Below are positions 34,756 through 43,589 of a stretch of 64,000 bases of DNA, piece by piece. Made by a program: the position numbers and the translations under genes. The stretch is from positions 3,522,136 through 3,586,135 of the forward strand of contig NZ_CM001439.1 in NCBI RefSeq assembly GCF_000244955.1, read 5' to 3'. Positions within the stretch are counted from its first letter, which is position 1; every line of letters starts with the position of its first letter. A model generated the notes under the pieces. That model was not told where the DNA came from. It saw only the letters and a list, made by a program, of their open reading frames with translations, and searched no databases. The stretch comes from Saccharomonospora marina XMU15 (GTDB taxonomy: Bacteria; Actinomycetota; Actinomycetes; Mycobacteriales; Pseudonocardiaceae).

Positions 34756-36048
34756 CTACTCCTCGATTCCCCGCCCACTCGCGGCGGACACGTCGAACTC
34801 CCCGGTGACAGCGGCGGTGATCAGGGCTTGGCGGCGTTCGGCGAGCAGGGAGATCTGCCTAGAAATAGACTGTCTCATACGGTCCTGCGCTAAAACGAAA
34901 CGATCTAGCTCATTTGCAATTCTCCGCTGCAGTTTAGAATCGGGATTCGGAACCCGAAGCATGGAAACCTGAGTTTCACCAACAGAAGGAACAGGTCCCG
35001 GGTTCACAATTTGCCCCATATCGAGCAGCGACAGAATTGTTCGCCAATATCGTGGATCGCCTTCCTTGAAGGAAAGCGCACGAACATTGTCGTCGACAAC
35101 ACAATCCCTTGACGCGATCAAGCGTCGGTTCAATAGGAGCGCTGCGCCGACTCGCGCATATAGAACCGAACCAGACGGAACAATTCTAGCCCCAAGCTCT
35201 TCGGCCACGTCGGCAGATATCCAGTTATCCGCGTCAGCGACAAATCCAAACTTGTCGGCGCGGTCGAAATCCGCAACCTTCACAAACGGGTAGTCACCAC
35301 CCGCTTTCCCTTGGTAGCGATGCGGGAAGGTCGTCCCCATTATCACACGAGAAACCCTGCCAAGGTTTACAATTTTCCATGAACTTGGAATTCTTCCTAG
35401 CCAATCAAGTTCTTGATCGTCACCCTTGGATGCTGCGTCGAGCTGGCCGGTTGCGCAATTTCTCAGATAAGCTACTCTCCGCTCCTCTAGCAAATCGAGA
35501 TGCCGCTTCCGAAGGTGCATCAGCTTGTCGATGCGGGTGGTCTCGGCGTCGAGGAAGTCGGCGATGCGGCGCTGCTCCTCCAGCGGAGGTACCGGCATCG
35601 AGACGGCACTCATGCGTTCGCGGCTCAGCTCGATCTGGTTCGTCGAGCCGTTCACCAACGTCTCGAACATGAATTCCTGAAACTCGTCCGATTTCAAGTA
35701 GTAGAAGCCGAATCGTTTGTCCACGCGAGTCGAGTCAAAGCGGGTCACGGTCACGTGTCCGTCGGCGACGCAGGGCCGGTGGTCTGGAGACTTCTCGAAC
35801 CAACCAACGCGACCGAGAGTGCCGGTTCCGGTCGAGTTGACCAGCGAGTCACCAAATTCCAGGTATCCCTTGAGCTTGCGTGGGTCGCCCGCGAAGTCGT
35901 GGAACCGAGTCCGTTCCCACTCCAGTCCTGAGTCCTGGTTCGCCGCTTGGCTAACCATCCGAACCGGTCCGTCCTCCACGTAGTTCGGAGCCGTCCCACG
36001 AGCGAGCACCGACGTGACGTAGCGAAGTGGGACGTACTCAACGCTCAT
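34756..36048 (-). CDS. hsdS: Type I restriction-modification specificity subunit
   Basis: The 430-aa protein has two target-recognition domains, each followed by a conserved spacer helix: PLEEQRRIADFLDAETTRIDKL near 155-176 and LQRRIANELDRFVLAQDRM near 380-398. Each TRD reads half of a bipartite site. The nucleotide sequence for TRD2 (about 34880-35510) is visibly richer in A and T than the flanks and uses unlike codons, suggesting it was imported by recombination. It overlaps hsdM by 4 bp (36045-36048). The sequence recognised cannot be predicted. Confidence 0.93.
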   Translation of the reverse strand: MSVEYVPLRYVTSVLARGTAPNYVEDGPVRMVSQAANQDSGLEWERTRFHDFAGDPRKLKGYLEFGDSLVNSTGTGTLGRVGWFEKSPDHRPCVADGHVTVTRFDSTRVDKRFGFYYLKSDEFQEFMFETLVNGSTNQIELSRERMSAVSMPVPPLEEQRRIADFLDAETTRIDKLMHLRKRHLDLLEERRVAYLRNCATGQLDAASKGDDQELDWLGRIPSSWKIVNLGRVSRVIMGTTFPHRYQGKAGGDYPFVKVADFDRADKFGFVADADNWISADVAEELGARIVPSGSVLYARVGAALLLNRRLIASRDCVVDDNVRALSFKEGDPRYWRTILSLLDMGQIVNPGPVPSVGETQVSMLRVPNPDSKLQRRIANELDRFVLAQDRMRQSISRQISLLAERRQALITAAVTGEFDVSAASGRGIEE

Positions 36049-38027
36049 TCCGTCACCTCGCCCAGCAGTTCCTGGATCTCGGCTTCGAGTGCCTTCAGTT
36101 CGGCGTCGATCTCGGCAAGGGGTCGCGGTGGCTCGTACACGTAGAAGTGCCGGGTGAACGGAATTTCGTAGCCGATCTTGGTTTTGGTGTGGTCGATCCA
36201 GGCGTCGGGGACGTGTGGGAGGACCTCGCGCTTGAGGTACTCCTCGACGTCCTCGTGCAGCGGCACGTTCTCGTAGTCGCGCAGTTTCGGGTCGGGTTCG
36301 GTCTTGCCCTTGCTGATCTGCTCTTCGCCTTCCGGGTCGCGGACGCCGACGGCGTCGCGCAGTGCCTTGGCGAACGGGGCGCCGGTAGGCCAGGTGAGCC
36401 CCGCGTCGATGACGGTCTCACGGATCTCCTTGACGGCTTCCGCCTTCTTCCACCACGTCCTGCCCAGCAGTGGGCGCAACGCCTCGACGAATTCTTCGGG
36501 CGCATCGAGTTTCTGGATCGGCTTGGCCTCACGCAGCGCGGCGAGGGTGTCCTCGCTGATCTCGAACCGTAGCTTCAGCGGGCGTTCGACGGTGATGCGG
36601 CGGTAGCCGAAGTCGTCGTTGTCGAAGACCTTGACCTTGGCGTGCTGTGGGTGGCTCTCGTCCTTGGCGGCGTAGAGCGCGTCGGCGTAGAGGCGGGTGA
36701 TCTCGGCGATCTGGTCGGCGTCGATGTACTTGCGCTTGTCGCCGAGGGATTTGCGCATCTTCTGCCACTGGTCGCGGGCGTCGAGCAGCACGACCTTGCC
36801 CCGGTAGTCGGGGCTCTTGCGGTTGGTGAGGATCCAGAAGTAGGTGGAGATGCCGGTGTTGTAGAACAGCTGGTCCGGCAGCGCGACGATGCCTTCGAGC
36901 CAGTCGTTCTCCAGGATGTGCTGGCGGATCTGCGACTCGCCGGATCCCGCGGCTCCGGTGAACAGCGGCGAGCCGTTGAAGACGATCGCCACACGGCCGC
37001 CGCCCTGCTCTGCCGGTTTCATCTTCGACAGCATGTGCTGCAGGAACAGCAGCGATCCGTCGTTGATCCTGGGCAGCGCGGGCCAGAAGCGGCTGTTCTC
37101 GCCGAGCCGTTCCAGGTCGTCCTCGACGTCCTCCTTGACCTTCTTCCATTCGACGCCGAACGGCGGGTTGGCGAGCAGGTAGTCGAAGGTGGCGCCCCGG
37201 TGGCCGTCGTCGCTGAAGGAGTTGCCGAACTTGATGTTGTCGGGGTCCTGGTCCTTGATCATGAGGTCGGACCGGCAGATCGCCCACGACTCGGGGTTGA
37301 GCTCCTGCCCGTACACGTCGACGATCGCGTCGGGGTTGAGGCTCGTGATGTGCTCGTAGGCGGCGCTGAGCATGCCGCCCGTACCGCACGCCGGGTCCAG
37401 CACACGGCGCACGACACTTGGTTTGCGCAGCGCGTCGTCGTCGGGGGCGATGAGCAGGTTCACCATGAGTTCGATGACCTCGCGCGGGGTGAAATGCTCG
37501 CCCGCGGTCTCGTTGGACTGCTCGGCGAACCGCCGGATCAGTTCCTCGAAGATATAGCCCATCTGGTGGTTGTCGACGACCTCTGGCCGCAGATCCAGGT
37601 CGGCGAACGTGCTGGTCACCTTGTAGAGCAGGTTGGCGCCGTCGAGTTTGTTGATCTGCTGGGCGAAGTCGTAGCGCTCCAGCACCTCGTAGGCGTTCGG
37701 GGAGAACCCGCCGATGTACTGGTTGAGGTTGCGCGCGACGTGCGAGGAGTCGGCCGCGATCGACTTCAGCGTCAGCGGGGTTCTGTTGTAGAAGCGGTGG
37801 CCGGAGGCCTTGCGGAGAAACCGATCGGCGTCGATGTCGCGGTTGCGGTACTTCTCGACCGTTTCGAGCACCTTGTCGCGCGTGGGCGCGAGCACGCATT
37901 CGAGCCGCCGCAGCACCGTGAACGGCAGGATCACCTTGCCGTAGTCGGACTGCTTGTAGTCACCGCGCAGCAGGTCGGCCACGGACCAGGCGTGGTTGGC
38001 CAGCTCGGTGTGCTTGTTGGTGTTCAA
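36045..38027 (-). CDS. hsdM: Type I restriction-modification methyltransferase subunit
   Basis: The 660-aa protein has the HsdM_N helical domain, SAM motif I in VLDPACGTGGML, motif IV in LLANPPFGVEW, and a long C-terminal region ending in an acidic helix (EIDAELKALEAEIQELLGE). It methylates adenine N6 in the target set by HsdS. The catalytic NPPF is intact, in contrast to the neighbouring methylase fusion. Start is TTG at 38027 with AGGGGA upstream. It is larger than classical EcoKI HsdM (about 530 aa), a subfamily feature. Confidence 0.94.
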   Translation of the reverse strand: MNTNKHTELANHAWSVADLLRGDYKQSDYGKVILPFTVLRRLECVLAPTRDKVLETVEKYRNRDIDADRFLRKASGHRFYNRTPLTLKSIAADSSHVARNLNQYIGGFSPNAYEVLERYDFAQQINKLDGANLLYKVTSTFADLDLRPEVVDNHQMGYIFEELIRRFAEQSNETAGEHFTPREVIELMVNLLIAPDDDALRKPSVVRRVLDPACGTGGMLSAAYEHITSLNPDAIVDVYGQELNPESWAICRSDLMIKDQDPDNIKFGNSFSDDGHRGATFDYLLANPPFGVEWKKVKEDVEDDLERLGENSRFWPALPRINDGSLLFLQHMLSKMKPAEQGGGRVAIVFNGSPLFTGAAGSGESQIRQHILENDWLEGIVALPDQLFYNTGISTYFWILTNRKSPDYRGKVVLLDARDQWQKMRKSLGDKRKYIDADQIAEITRLYADALYAAKDESHPQHAKVKVFDNDDFGYRRITVERPLKLRFEISEDTLAALREAKPIQKLDAPEEFVEALRPLLGRTWWKKAEAVKEIRETVIDAGLTWPTGAPFAKALRDAVGVRDPEGEEQISKGKTEPDPKLRDYENVPLHEDVEEYLKREVLPHVPDAWIDHTKTKIGYEIPFTRHFYVYEPPRPLAEIDAELKALEAEIQELLGEVTE

Positions 38028-38099
38028 CGACGTTCCCCTCGGTCTTCATCGATGGTGGACAATGGTGCCGGATTGGTGACCGACCGTCACCGACGGGAG

Positions 38100-40127
38100 T
38101 CACGAGCCCTCTTCCGGTGGCAGAAGTGCCCCGGTGGTCAGGCCGAGCGCCCACTGATCGGCCAGTTCACGCGCGACCTTCGCGGCAAGATTCGCCGCCG
38201 TGTGCATGGCTTCGACGCGGCGGAACGCATGCCCGTAACGGCCCTGGCGTTCCAGCGGGATGAGCGGCACCCGCAGCCGTTTGACGTCGAGTCGCTGGAT
38301 CGAGGTGCCCACGGCCGCGCCGTGGATGTTCTGCTCAGCGGAGAGGAATCCGGCCAGGAAGTTGGAGTCCAGCCGTTCCGGGTCCGGGCGCAGCAGGAAC
38401 AGATGCGGGCCAAGGACACTGCCCGCGTCGCGCTCGCCCGCGACACGGGCGGTGACCGGGCCGGTCAGCGTCTCCGGCAACAGCACGTCACCCGTCTCGA
38501 TCGGGATGAGCTTGTCGACCGGCTTGTCGTGCAGGGAACCGGACGGCGGTTCGCCGGTGCGCACGTCGTGGTGGGTCAGCACCAACGGTGGTTCGCCTGC
38601 GTCGGGCAGCGCCAGCTGCCGCGTCGGCTTCGCGCGGTACAGGGTGAGCGCGCCGCCACGCAGCAAGTCCGCGACCGTGGCCGTTCGCCACGCCACCGGT
38701 TCCGGTCCCGCCGTCCGCCACAGTAGTTCATCGCTGAGACCGACCAGAGCGTTTCCGGTGCGTCGCAACCGGTCCCGCAGTTCCTGGGCGAGCGCGTCAT
38801 GGCGACCAGGGTCGAGGACGGTCGCGACCCGCACGTGGCGTTGCGGGGTGAGGTCGACGGTGTCGTCGAGGAGGTCCACCACCGACCGGGTGCGAGCCAG
38901 ACCGGGCTCCGGCTCGACGCCTTCGGGGTCCTCACGGAACTCGCGCCACGTCGTCAGGACCCGTTCCGACACGGCCTTCCAGTCGATCTCGCGACCGCGG
39001 TGCGGTTCGGTCGAGGCGTCGACGAACAGGATCGGCGGCGGATCGGCTTTCGGCGGCGGAGCCAGCACCCACAGCTGCAAGCTGAGATGCGGCGGCGGTG
39101 CCGCGCCCTGCGGCAGCGCGATCACCGCCCGCAACGCGCCCGTGCGGACGAGTTCGGAGCGGATCCGGCGCCCGCCGGATCGTTCGGCCGCGCCCGGCGG
39201 CATCACGACCACCGCCGTGCCGTCCGCGTCCAGGTGTGCGAGGCAGTGCTGCACCCACGCCAACTCGGACTCCGAGCGCGGCGGCAGGCCGTAGACCCAG
39301 CGCGAGTCGTAGGCGAGTTCGTCGTGGCCCCAGTCGCGGATGCCGAATGGCGGTTTGCACACCACCGCGTCCACCCGCTCGTCGGGAAAGGCGTCCGACC
39401 GAAGACTGTCGCCGGCGCGCACCTCACCGTCGGGGGCGGAGATCTCAGCACGGACCCGCGCCAACGCCGCCTGGTCCTCGACGATCTCCTGGCCGAGTAC
39501 GTACGAGGCTCCCGCCGCGACCGCCGCCGCCAGCAGCCCGCCGCCCCCGCAGGCCGGGTCCAAGGTTCGTTCGACACGATGCGGCAACGCGACAAGAAGA
39601 TCGGCCAGCCCGCGCGGGGTCGTGTGCACCCCGGTCGCCGTGGCGTCCACCAGGTGCTCAGCGAGGATCCGCAACGTCGTCTCCGCACCACGCGCGTCCA
39701 GACAGCGCAGCAGCGCCCGGGCCGCCGAATCGGACACCGCGAGCAGTTCACCGTCGTCGCCCAATGCCCCGACCAACTCCTCGCCGAGCGACTCCTCGGA
39801 CAGCTCGGCGAGCTTCGCCAACCGCTCCGGAGCCAGACCCGCCAGCGGCGGCACGAGCGGCAGCAGTTGCCGGGCCAGTGCCCGCCCGTCGAGAGCCACG
39901 CGCAGCGCGATGCGCAGTTCGGCCTCCGGTGTCGCCTCCGGTAGCTGCCCGCGCTCCGACAGCCACTCGCGAACGGATTCGAGGTCGTAGGTCGGGCTCG
40001 TGTCCGTACCACCCGCCGGACTCGGGAAGTCCGGGTGACGGCGTCGCCAGTTGCTCACGGTGGCGCGCGTGACCCCCGCCAGCCGAGAGATCTCGGCAGC
40101 GGTCACCTGCGTGGTCGGGTCGGGCAT
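38100..40127 (-). CDS. HTH-methylase-specificity fusion with altered catalytic motif
   Basis: The 675-aa protein fuses three parts: an N-terminal MerR/XRE-like helix-turn-helix (residues about 8-35, AEISRLAGVTRATVSNW), an N6-methylase core (about 160-420, motif I DPACGGGG) and a C-terminal HsdS-like recognition domain (about 480-670). Motif IV reads V-V-C-K-P-P-F instead of NPPF; the codon is AAA where Asn would be AAC. The catalytic Asn is thus replaced by Lys, so methylation is doubtful and a DNA-binding regulator role is possible. It ends 72 bp before hsdM. ATG 40127 is chosen over the adjacent GTG 40130 on spacing. Confidence 0.82.
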   Translation of the reverse strand: MPDPTTQVTAAEISRLAGVTRATVSNWRRRHPDFPSPAGGTDTSPTYDLESVREWLSERGQLPEATPEAELRIALRVALDGRALARQLLPLVPPLAGLAPERLAKLAELSEESLGEELVGALGDDGELLAVSDSAARALLRCLDARGAETTLRILAEHLVDATATGVHTTPRGLADLLVALPHRVERTLDPACGGGGLLAAAVAAGASYVLGQEIVEDQAALARVRAEISAPDGEVRAGDSLRSDAFPDERVDAVVCKPPFGIRDWGHDELAYDSRWVYGLPPRSESELAWVQHCLAHLDADGTAVVVMPPGAAERSGGRRIRSELVRTGALRAVIALPQGAAPPPHLSLQLWVLAPPPKADPPPILFVDASTEPHRGREIDWKAVSERVLTTWREFREDPEGVEPEPGLARTRSVVDLLDDTVDLTPQRHVRVATVLDPGRHDALAQELRDRLRRTGNALVGLSDELLWRTAGPEPVAWRTATVADLLRGGALTLYRAKPTRQLALPDAGEPPLVLTHHDVRTGEPPSGSLHDKPVDKLIPIETGDVLLPETLTGPVTARVAGERDAGSVLGPHLFLLRPDPERLDSNFLAGFLSAEQNIHGAAVGTSIQRLDVKRLRVPLIPLERQGRYGHAFRRVEAMHTAANLAAKVARELADQWALGLTTGALLPPEEGS

Positions 40128-40215
40128 CACGGCGTCCTGTCGTCAACGATCGTCGGAGTATACCGAAGCCTACCCCGTACACGGCGACAAACCAAGTTGG
40201 AACGAAAAACTCCGT

Positions 40216-40245
40216 TTGACAGCGTTTTCAGTTGACAGCTATGGA
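40216..40245 (+). promoter_or_regulatory. Likely promoter for the DndB-like gene
   Basis: TTGACA at 40216-40221 is followed after 18 bp by TATGGA at 40240-40245. A second TTGACA is at 40232-40237. The 214-bp divergent gap is AT-rich relative to the genome and must also hold the promoter of the methylase-fusion operon. Confidence 0.5.
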
Positions 40246-40341
40246 TCCTCCTGCTTTCATAATGAGGCCGCATACGGAGGCTCGCTCCTCGTGCCCGCCG
40301 CTTGGCCTCACCCCGTTTGACTCCACACCCCAGGAGGATCC

Positions 40342-41556
40342 GTGTCTTTGCCACTGCCCGCGCCGCAAGTGGAGGGCATCCGTCTCAACGTCATGCCGTT
40401 TCGCACCGACGCGGTGATCGGGACGATGGCGTTGCCGACCCTGATCCAACTGGTCCCCTCACCTCGTAATCAGGAGAACAAGCGGGCATTGCAGTACCTG
40501 TCGGGCGTGCAGCGGCGCAACGCCGAGCTCCGCGGCGAGGTGCAGCGGATGATCGCCTCAACCACCAAGGGCAAGAACATCACCCCGTACGCCCACTACA
40601 TCGCCGACGGGCTCAAGGGCCGACACGGCGCGGGCTGGTCGACGCCGCCGGTCACGCTGTGGCTGGCGGGCGAACCCGGTTCGCTCAGCGACGAACTCGC
40701 CGCGGGCGCCAACGTGTTCACCATGTCGATCACACCCGGCTCCCCCGTCATCGCCGTCGACGGAGAGACCCAGGTCAGCGCGTGGCACGAACTCTCCGAC
40801 GACCCCGAACGGTTTGGGCTGTCGCCTGCGCGGCTCGCGGTGGTGCGGATCCCGTTCGAGCTGTACTGGGGACTCGGCGTGGACGACGCACGCCAGATCT
40901 TCTACGACCGCAACGTCAAGGGCGTCGAGGTCGCCAAGAACCTCGCCATGTCCATGGACCAGCGCGACTTCTGCACCCGGCTCACGCGAAGCATCATCGA
41001 CACCCTCGAAGTCGAATTCGAGGGCCGCACGGTGTCCTTCTCGACGTTCGTCGACACCAAAGGGCGCCAGCTCAAGAAGTCCGGCCCCGAGTTCGTCACA
41101 CTCTCCGCGCTGCGCAGCCTCGTGGTCACCGCCCTGCACGGCCGCGCCGGGCTCCAGCGCGGCTCGGGCGACGACCTGCCCGACGGTGTCTCGGCCGAGC
41201 ACGCCACCGCACGGCTCGTTCCGCTGCTTTCGCGGCTGCTCGTGCGCCTTTACCCCGAGTTCGCGGCACGCTCGACCGTCACCTCGCCCGCCGGGCTCGC
41301 AGGACTCGGCATCGCCGTCCACGAAGCCACCGGCTGGTCGGCCAGTCGACGGCCACTCAGCGAGGACGACCTGTTCGGGCTGCTGGCCTCGGTCCGCTGG
41401 GAACGCGACGCACGCTACTGGGATGGCGTCGCCGCCAGCGCCAACCAGTCCGGAGTTCTCAACTTCCGAGGCGGCGCCAAGGACGCAGGCGGACGCGTAG
41501 CCGACGCGATTCTGTACCCAGAAACCGAATTCGGTCGAAAGATCCGGGGCTGGTGA
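40342..41556 (+). CDS. DndB/DGQHR-like protein
   Basis: The 404-aa protein resembles DndB-type DGQHR-domain proteins: the region VIAVDGETQVSAWHEL corresponds to the DGQHR site but lacks the QHR triplet, and the later block ARQIFYDRNVKGVEVAKNLAMSMDQRD matches the family's F-x-D-x-N-x5-V segment. DndB regulates DNA phosphorothioation, but no dndA/C/D/E gene is in the window, so it is an orphan. GTG start at 40342 follows CAGGAGGATCC. It is divergent from the methylase fusion and 168 bp upstream of the coiled-coil gene on the same strand. Confidence 0.7.
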   Translation: MSLPLPAPQVEGIRLNVMPFRTDAVIGTMALPTLIQLVPSPRNQENKRALQYLSGVQRRNAELRGEVQRMIASTTKGKNITPYAHYIADGLKGRHGAGWSTPPVTLWLAGEPGSLSDELAAGANVFTMSITPGSPVIAVDGETQVSAWHELSDDPERFGLSPARLAVVRIPFELYWGLGVDDARQIFYDRNVKGVEVAKNLAMSMDQRDFCTRLTRSIIDTLEVEFEGRTVSFSTFVDTKGRQLKKSGPEFVTLSALRSLVVTALHGRAGLQRGSGDDLPDGVSAEHATARLVPLLSRLLVRLYPEFAARSTVTSPAGLAGLGIAVHEATGWSASRRPLSEDDLFGLLASVRWERDARYWDGVAASANQSGVLNFRGGAKDAGGRVADAILYPETEFGRKIRGW

Positions 41557-41723
41557 GCCAAGTAGCCGAGTGCCGACACCGACCAGGCTTGGTGGTCATC
41601 ACGAGTTCGTCACGTCTGGCTCGGCTCGTTCACGTGGCAGTGCCCTCGGTCGAACAAGCACCTGACACAACGATCAGCTCGTTCGTCTCCATGTAGGCGT
41701 ACGCGGTTTCGAGGAGTGACGAC

Positions 41724-43589
41724 ATGACGGCGGCAGCAGCGCACGCGGAGTCGGTACGAAACGGTGACTACGCGGCGTTCATGCATTGCAGTTCGGGTGA
41801 CCGTTGGTTACCTGAAGCCGAAGCACAGACCTCCGCGTGGCTACGCCGCCGAAAGAACTACGACGTACCACTGAACGTCTCCGCGGACTACACACAGGCG
41901 AATTCAGCGCTCTCGGTCCGACGCCTCACCGGCGACGGTCGTGACGATCTCCGAATCCGTCTGGTCGAGAACCAGGGAACGAACGGCAAGTGGACGACCG
42001 ACCTCATTGCCCACGATGAGCCCGGTGACCACGCCTGGATCAATCTCACCGTCCGCAACGACCAGGGGCGATTCGTCAACGTCCCTGGGCTGGCGAAGTT
42101 CTTGATGGAGGCGCTGCCGCTGGGAGACGGCGGCATCGAGTTCACCGGCAAGCCGGCTGTATACCGCGAAGGCGACGTCGATCGGCTGATGTCGCTGCTC
42201 GCCGACCAGCGTCGGCATGGCCTGGTGTTCGTGGCGGGAACCGACTCGGTCGCGGGCTTGCCGTTCGATCCCTACGTTCGGAAGGTGGGGGAATGGGCGA
42301 GTGAGGTCCATGGTCTCGCGCAGGTGGTCGTCCTCGACCCCGCGGCGAGCCAGGCATTCGCTCGGCGTGCCGGAGACCGCTACGCGGCTCCCCCTTGGAC
42401 CATCCGGACCTACGGACCGGGCGTCGTGTTCGGGGACGACCGAGATTTTCGGCGGCATCGTATTCTGGGCACCCAGCGGCTTGCCCATCGCCCCGACCAT
42501 ACGATCCGCCGCCTGCTCGGCGACATCGTGCGGGAGCAGGCCGCTACCCGGCCTGCTGTCCCCGCCGTGCTGCGGGTGCAACGCCGGTTCGACCGGGCCG
42601 AGAACCGCCGCTTGGTCGAAGCCGTGGAACCCGTCGCGGTGGAGACGCCGGTTGGCGCGTCGGCGGACACCACCGTTGATGCGCCCATACAGGCGCGCAC
42701 CGTCGTCGAACCCGACCGCAAACCGGCGGAGCCGCCGCGCGGAGCCGAGCTCACCGAGCAGCAGGAGCAACTCGCGCTCGTCAAGCGGATCCTCGGTATC
42801 ACCACCGTCACCGAACGCGAAATCAGCGAAGCGATCCTGCGCATCGCCCATCGCCACGCGAATCACCAGGCACTGCAGGCGCTGGAGCGACGTGTCGATG
42901 ACCTCCAGCTCAACGTGTTCGAGCTGGAGGACGAAAAGGCGAAGCTGTACAAGGCACTCAAGGACTCACAAGACGAAACGCAGCTCGTCCACCTCGAGTT
43001 GGACGATCGGGACGCGCGCATTCGGTGGCTCAAGAAGCGACTCAAGGACCGCGGAGATTACGAGGCAGCTTGTGTCACAGACGTACCGGAAGAGTTCTAC
43101 ACGGCCTACCCGGAAAGCTTCGAAGATCTGCTGGAACGGCTCGACCAGATCGATGGGGTGGTCTTCACCGGCGACCCGGCCGAGGTCGCCAAACTCAACC
43201 AGATCGACACCGAGAATGCCGCCGTGCGTACCGCGTGGGAGGCCGTATTGTGTCTTGGCGATTACGTGGAGGCTCGGAAGTCAGGAAATTGGAACGGAGG
43301 ACTCGACCAGTACATCAAGAACCCGCCTTCCGGTTACCGAACAGTCTCGAAAGGAAAATGGGGACGTTCGGAAACCAGAGTGACGATGAACGCCTACGGC
43401 GGCGACCGGGTGTTCCCGGTACCCGAGACCGTCGATCCGTCCGAGCACGTTTCCATGACCGCGCATTTCAAACTCGCGAAGATCGGCATGCGCAGCCCTC
43501 GCATGTACCTTCACGACGCACACCCGACACAACCGTGTGTCTACATCGGCTACATCGGCGAACACCTGACAAACATGCAGACCAATTAG
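41724..43589 (+). CDS. Unrecognised 621-aa coiled-coil protein
   Basis: I do not recognise the whole protein. It has an N-terminal region of about 230 residues with GLVFVAGTDSVAGLPFDP and HGLAQVVVLDPAASQAFARR, a variable linker near 300-340, a predicted coiled coil near residues 381-440 (LQALERRVDDLQLNVFELED onward), and a C-terminal domain of about 165 residues ending GYIGEHLTNMQTN. The layout recalls coiled-coil sensor proteins of defence loci, an inference. ATG 41724 has GAGGAG upstream. The frame remains open after its TAG stop into the next entry. Confidence 0.65.
   Translation: MTAAAAHAESVRNGDYAAFMHCSSGDRWLPEAEAQTSAWLRRRKNYDVPLNVSADYTQANSALSVRRLTGDGRDDLRIRLVENQGTNGKWTTDLIAHDEPGDHAWINLTVRNDQGRFVNVPGLAKFLMEALPLGDGGIEFTGKPAVYREGDVDRLMSLLADQRRHGLVFVAGTDSVAGLPFDPYVRKVGEWASEVHGLAQVVVLDPAASQAFARRAGDRYAAPPWTIRTYGPGVVFGDDRDFRRHRILGTQRLAHRPDHTIRRLLGDIVREQAATRPAVPAVLRVQRRFDRAENRRLVEAVEPVAVETPVGASADTTVDAPIQARTVVEPDRKPAEPPRGAELTEQQEQLALVKRILGITTVTEREISEAILRIAHRHANHQALQALERRVDDLQLNVFELEDEKAKLYKALKDSQDETQLVHLELDDRDARIRWLKKRLKDRGDYEAACVTDVPEEFYTAYPESFEDLLERLDQIDGVVFTGDPAEVAKLNQIDTENAAVRTAWEAVLCLGDYVEARKSGNWNGGLDQYIKNPPSGYRTVSKGKWGRSETRVTMNAYGGDRVFPVPETVDPSEHVSMTAHFKLAKIGMRSPRMYLHDAHPTQPCVYIGYIGEHLTNMQTN

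Noticed and set aside
36642-38726. Long antisense frames opposite hsdM (36642-38726), hsdR (31957-33564) and thrS (15200-17071)
   Set aside because: They have the low-complexity composition of antisense reading in GC-rich genes and no start signals.
38100-40127. Phage growth limitation (Pgl) or BREX system
   Set aside because: A kinase and methylases are present, but there is no PglZ phosphatase, BrxC/PglY ATPase or PglX-like single large methylase.
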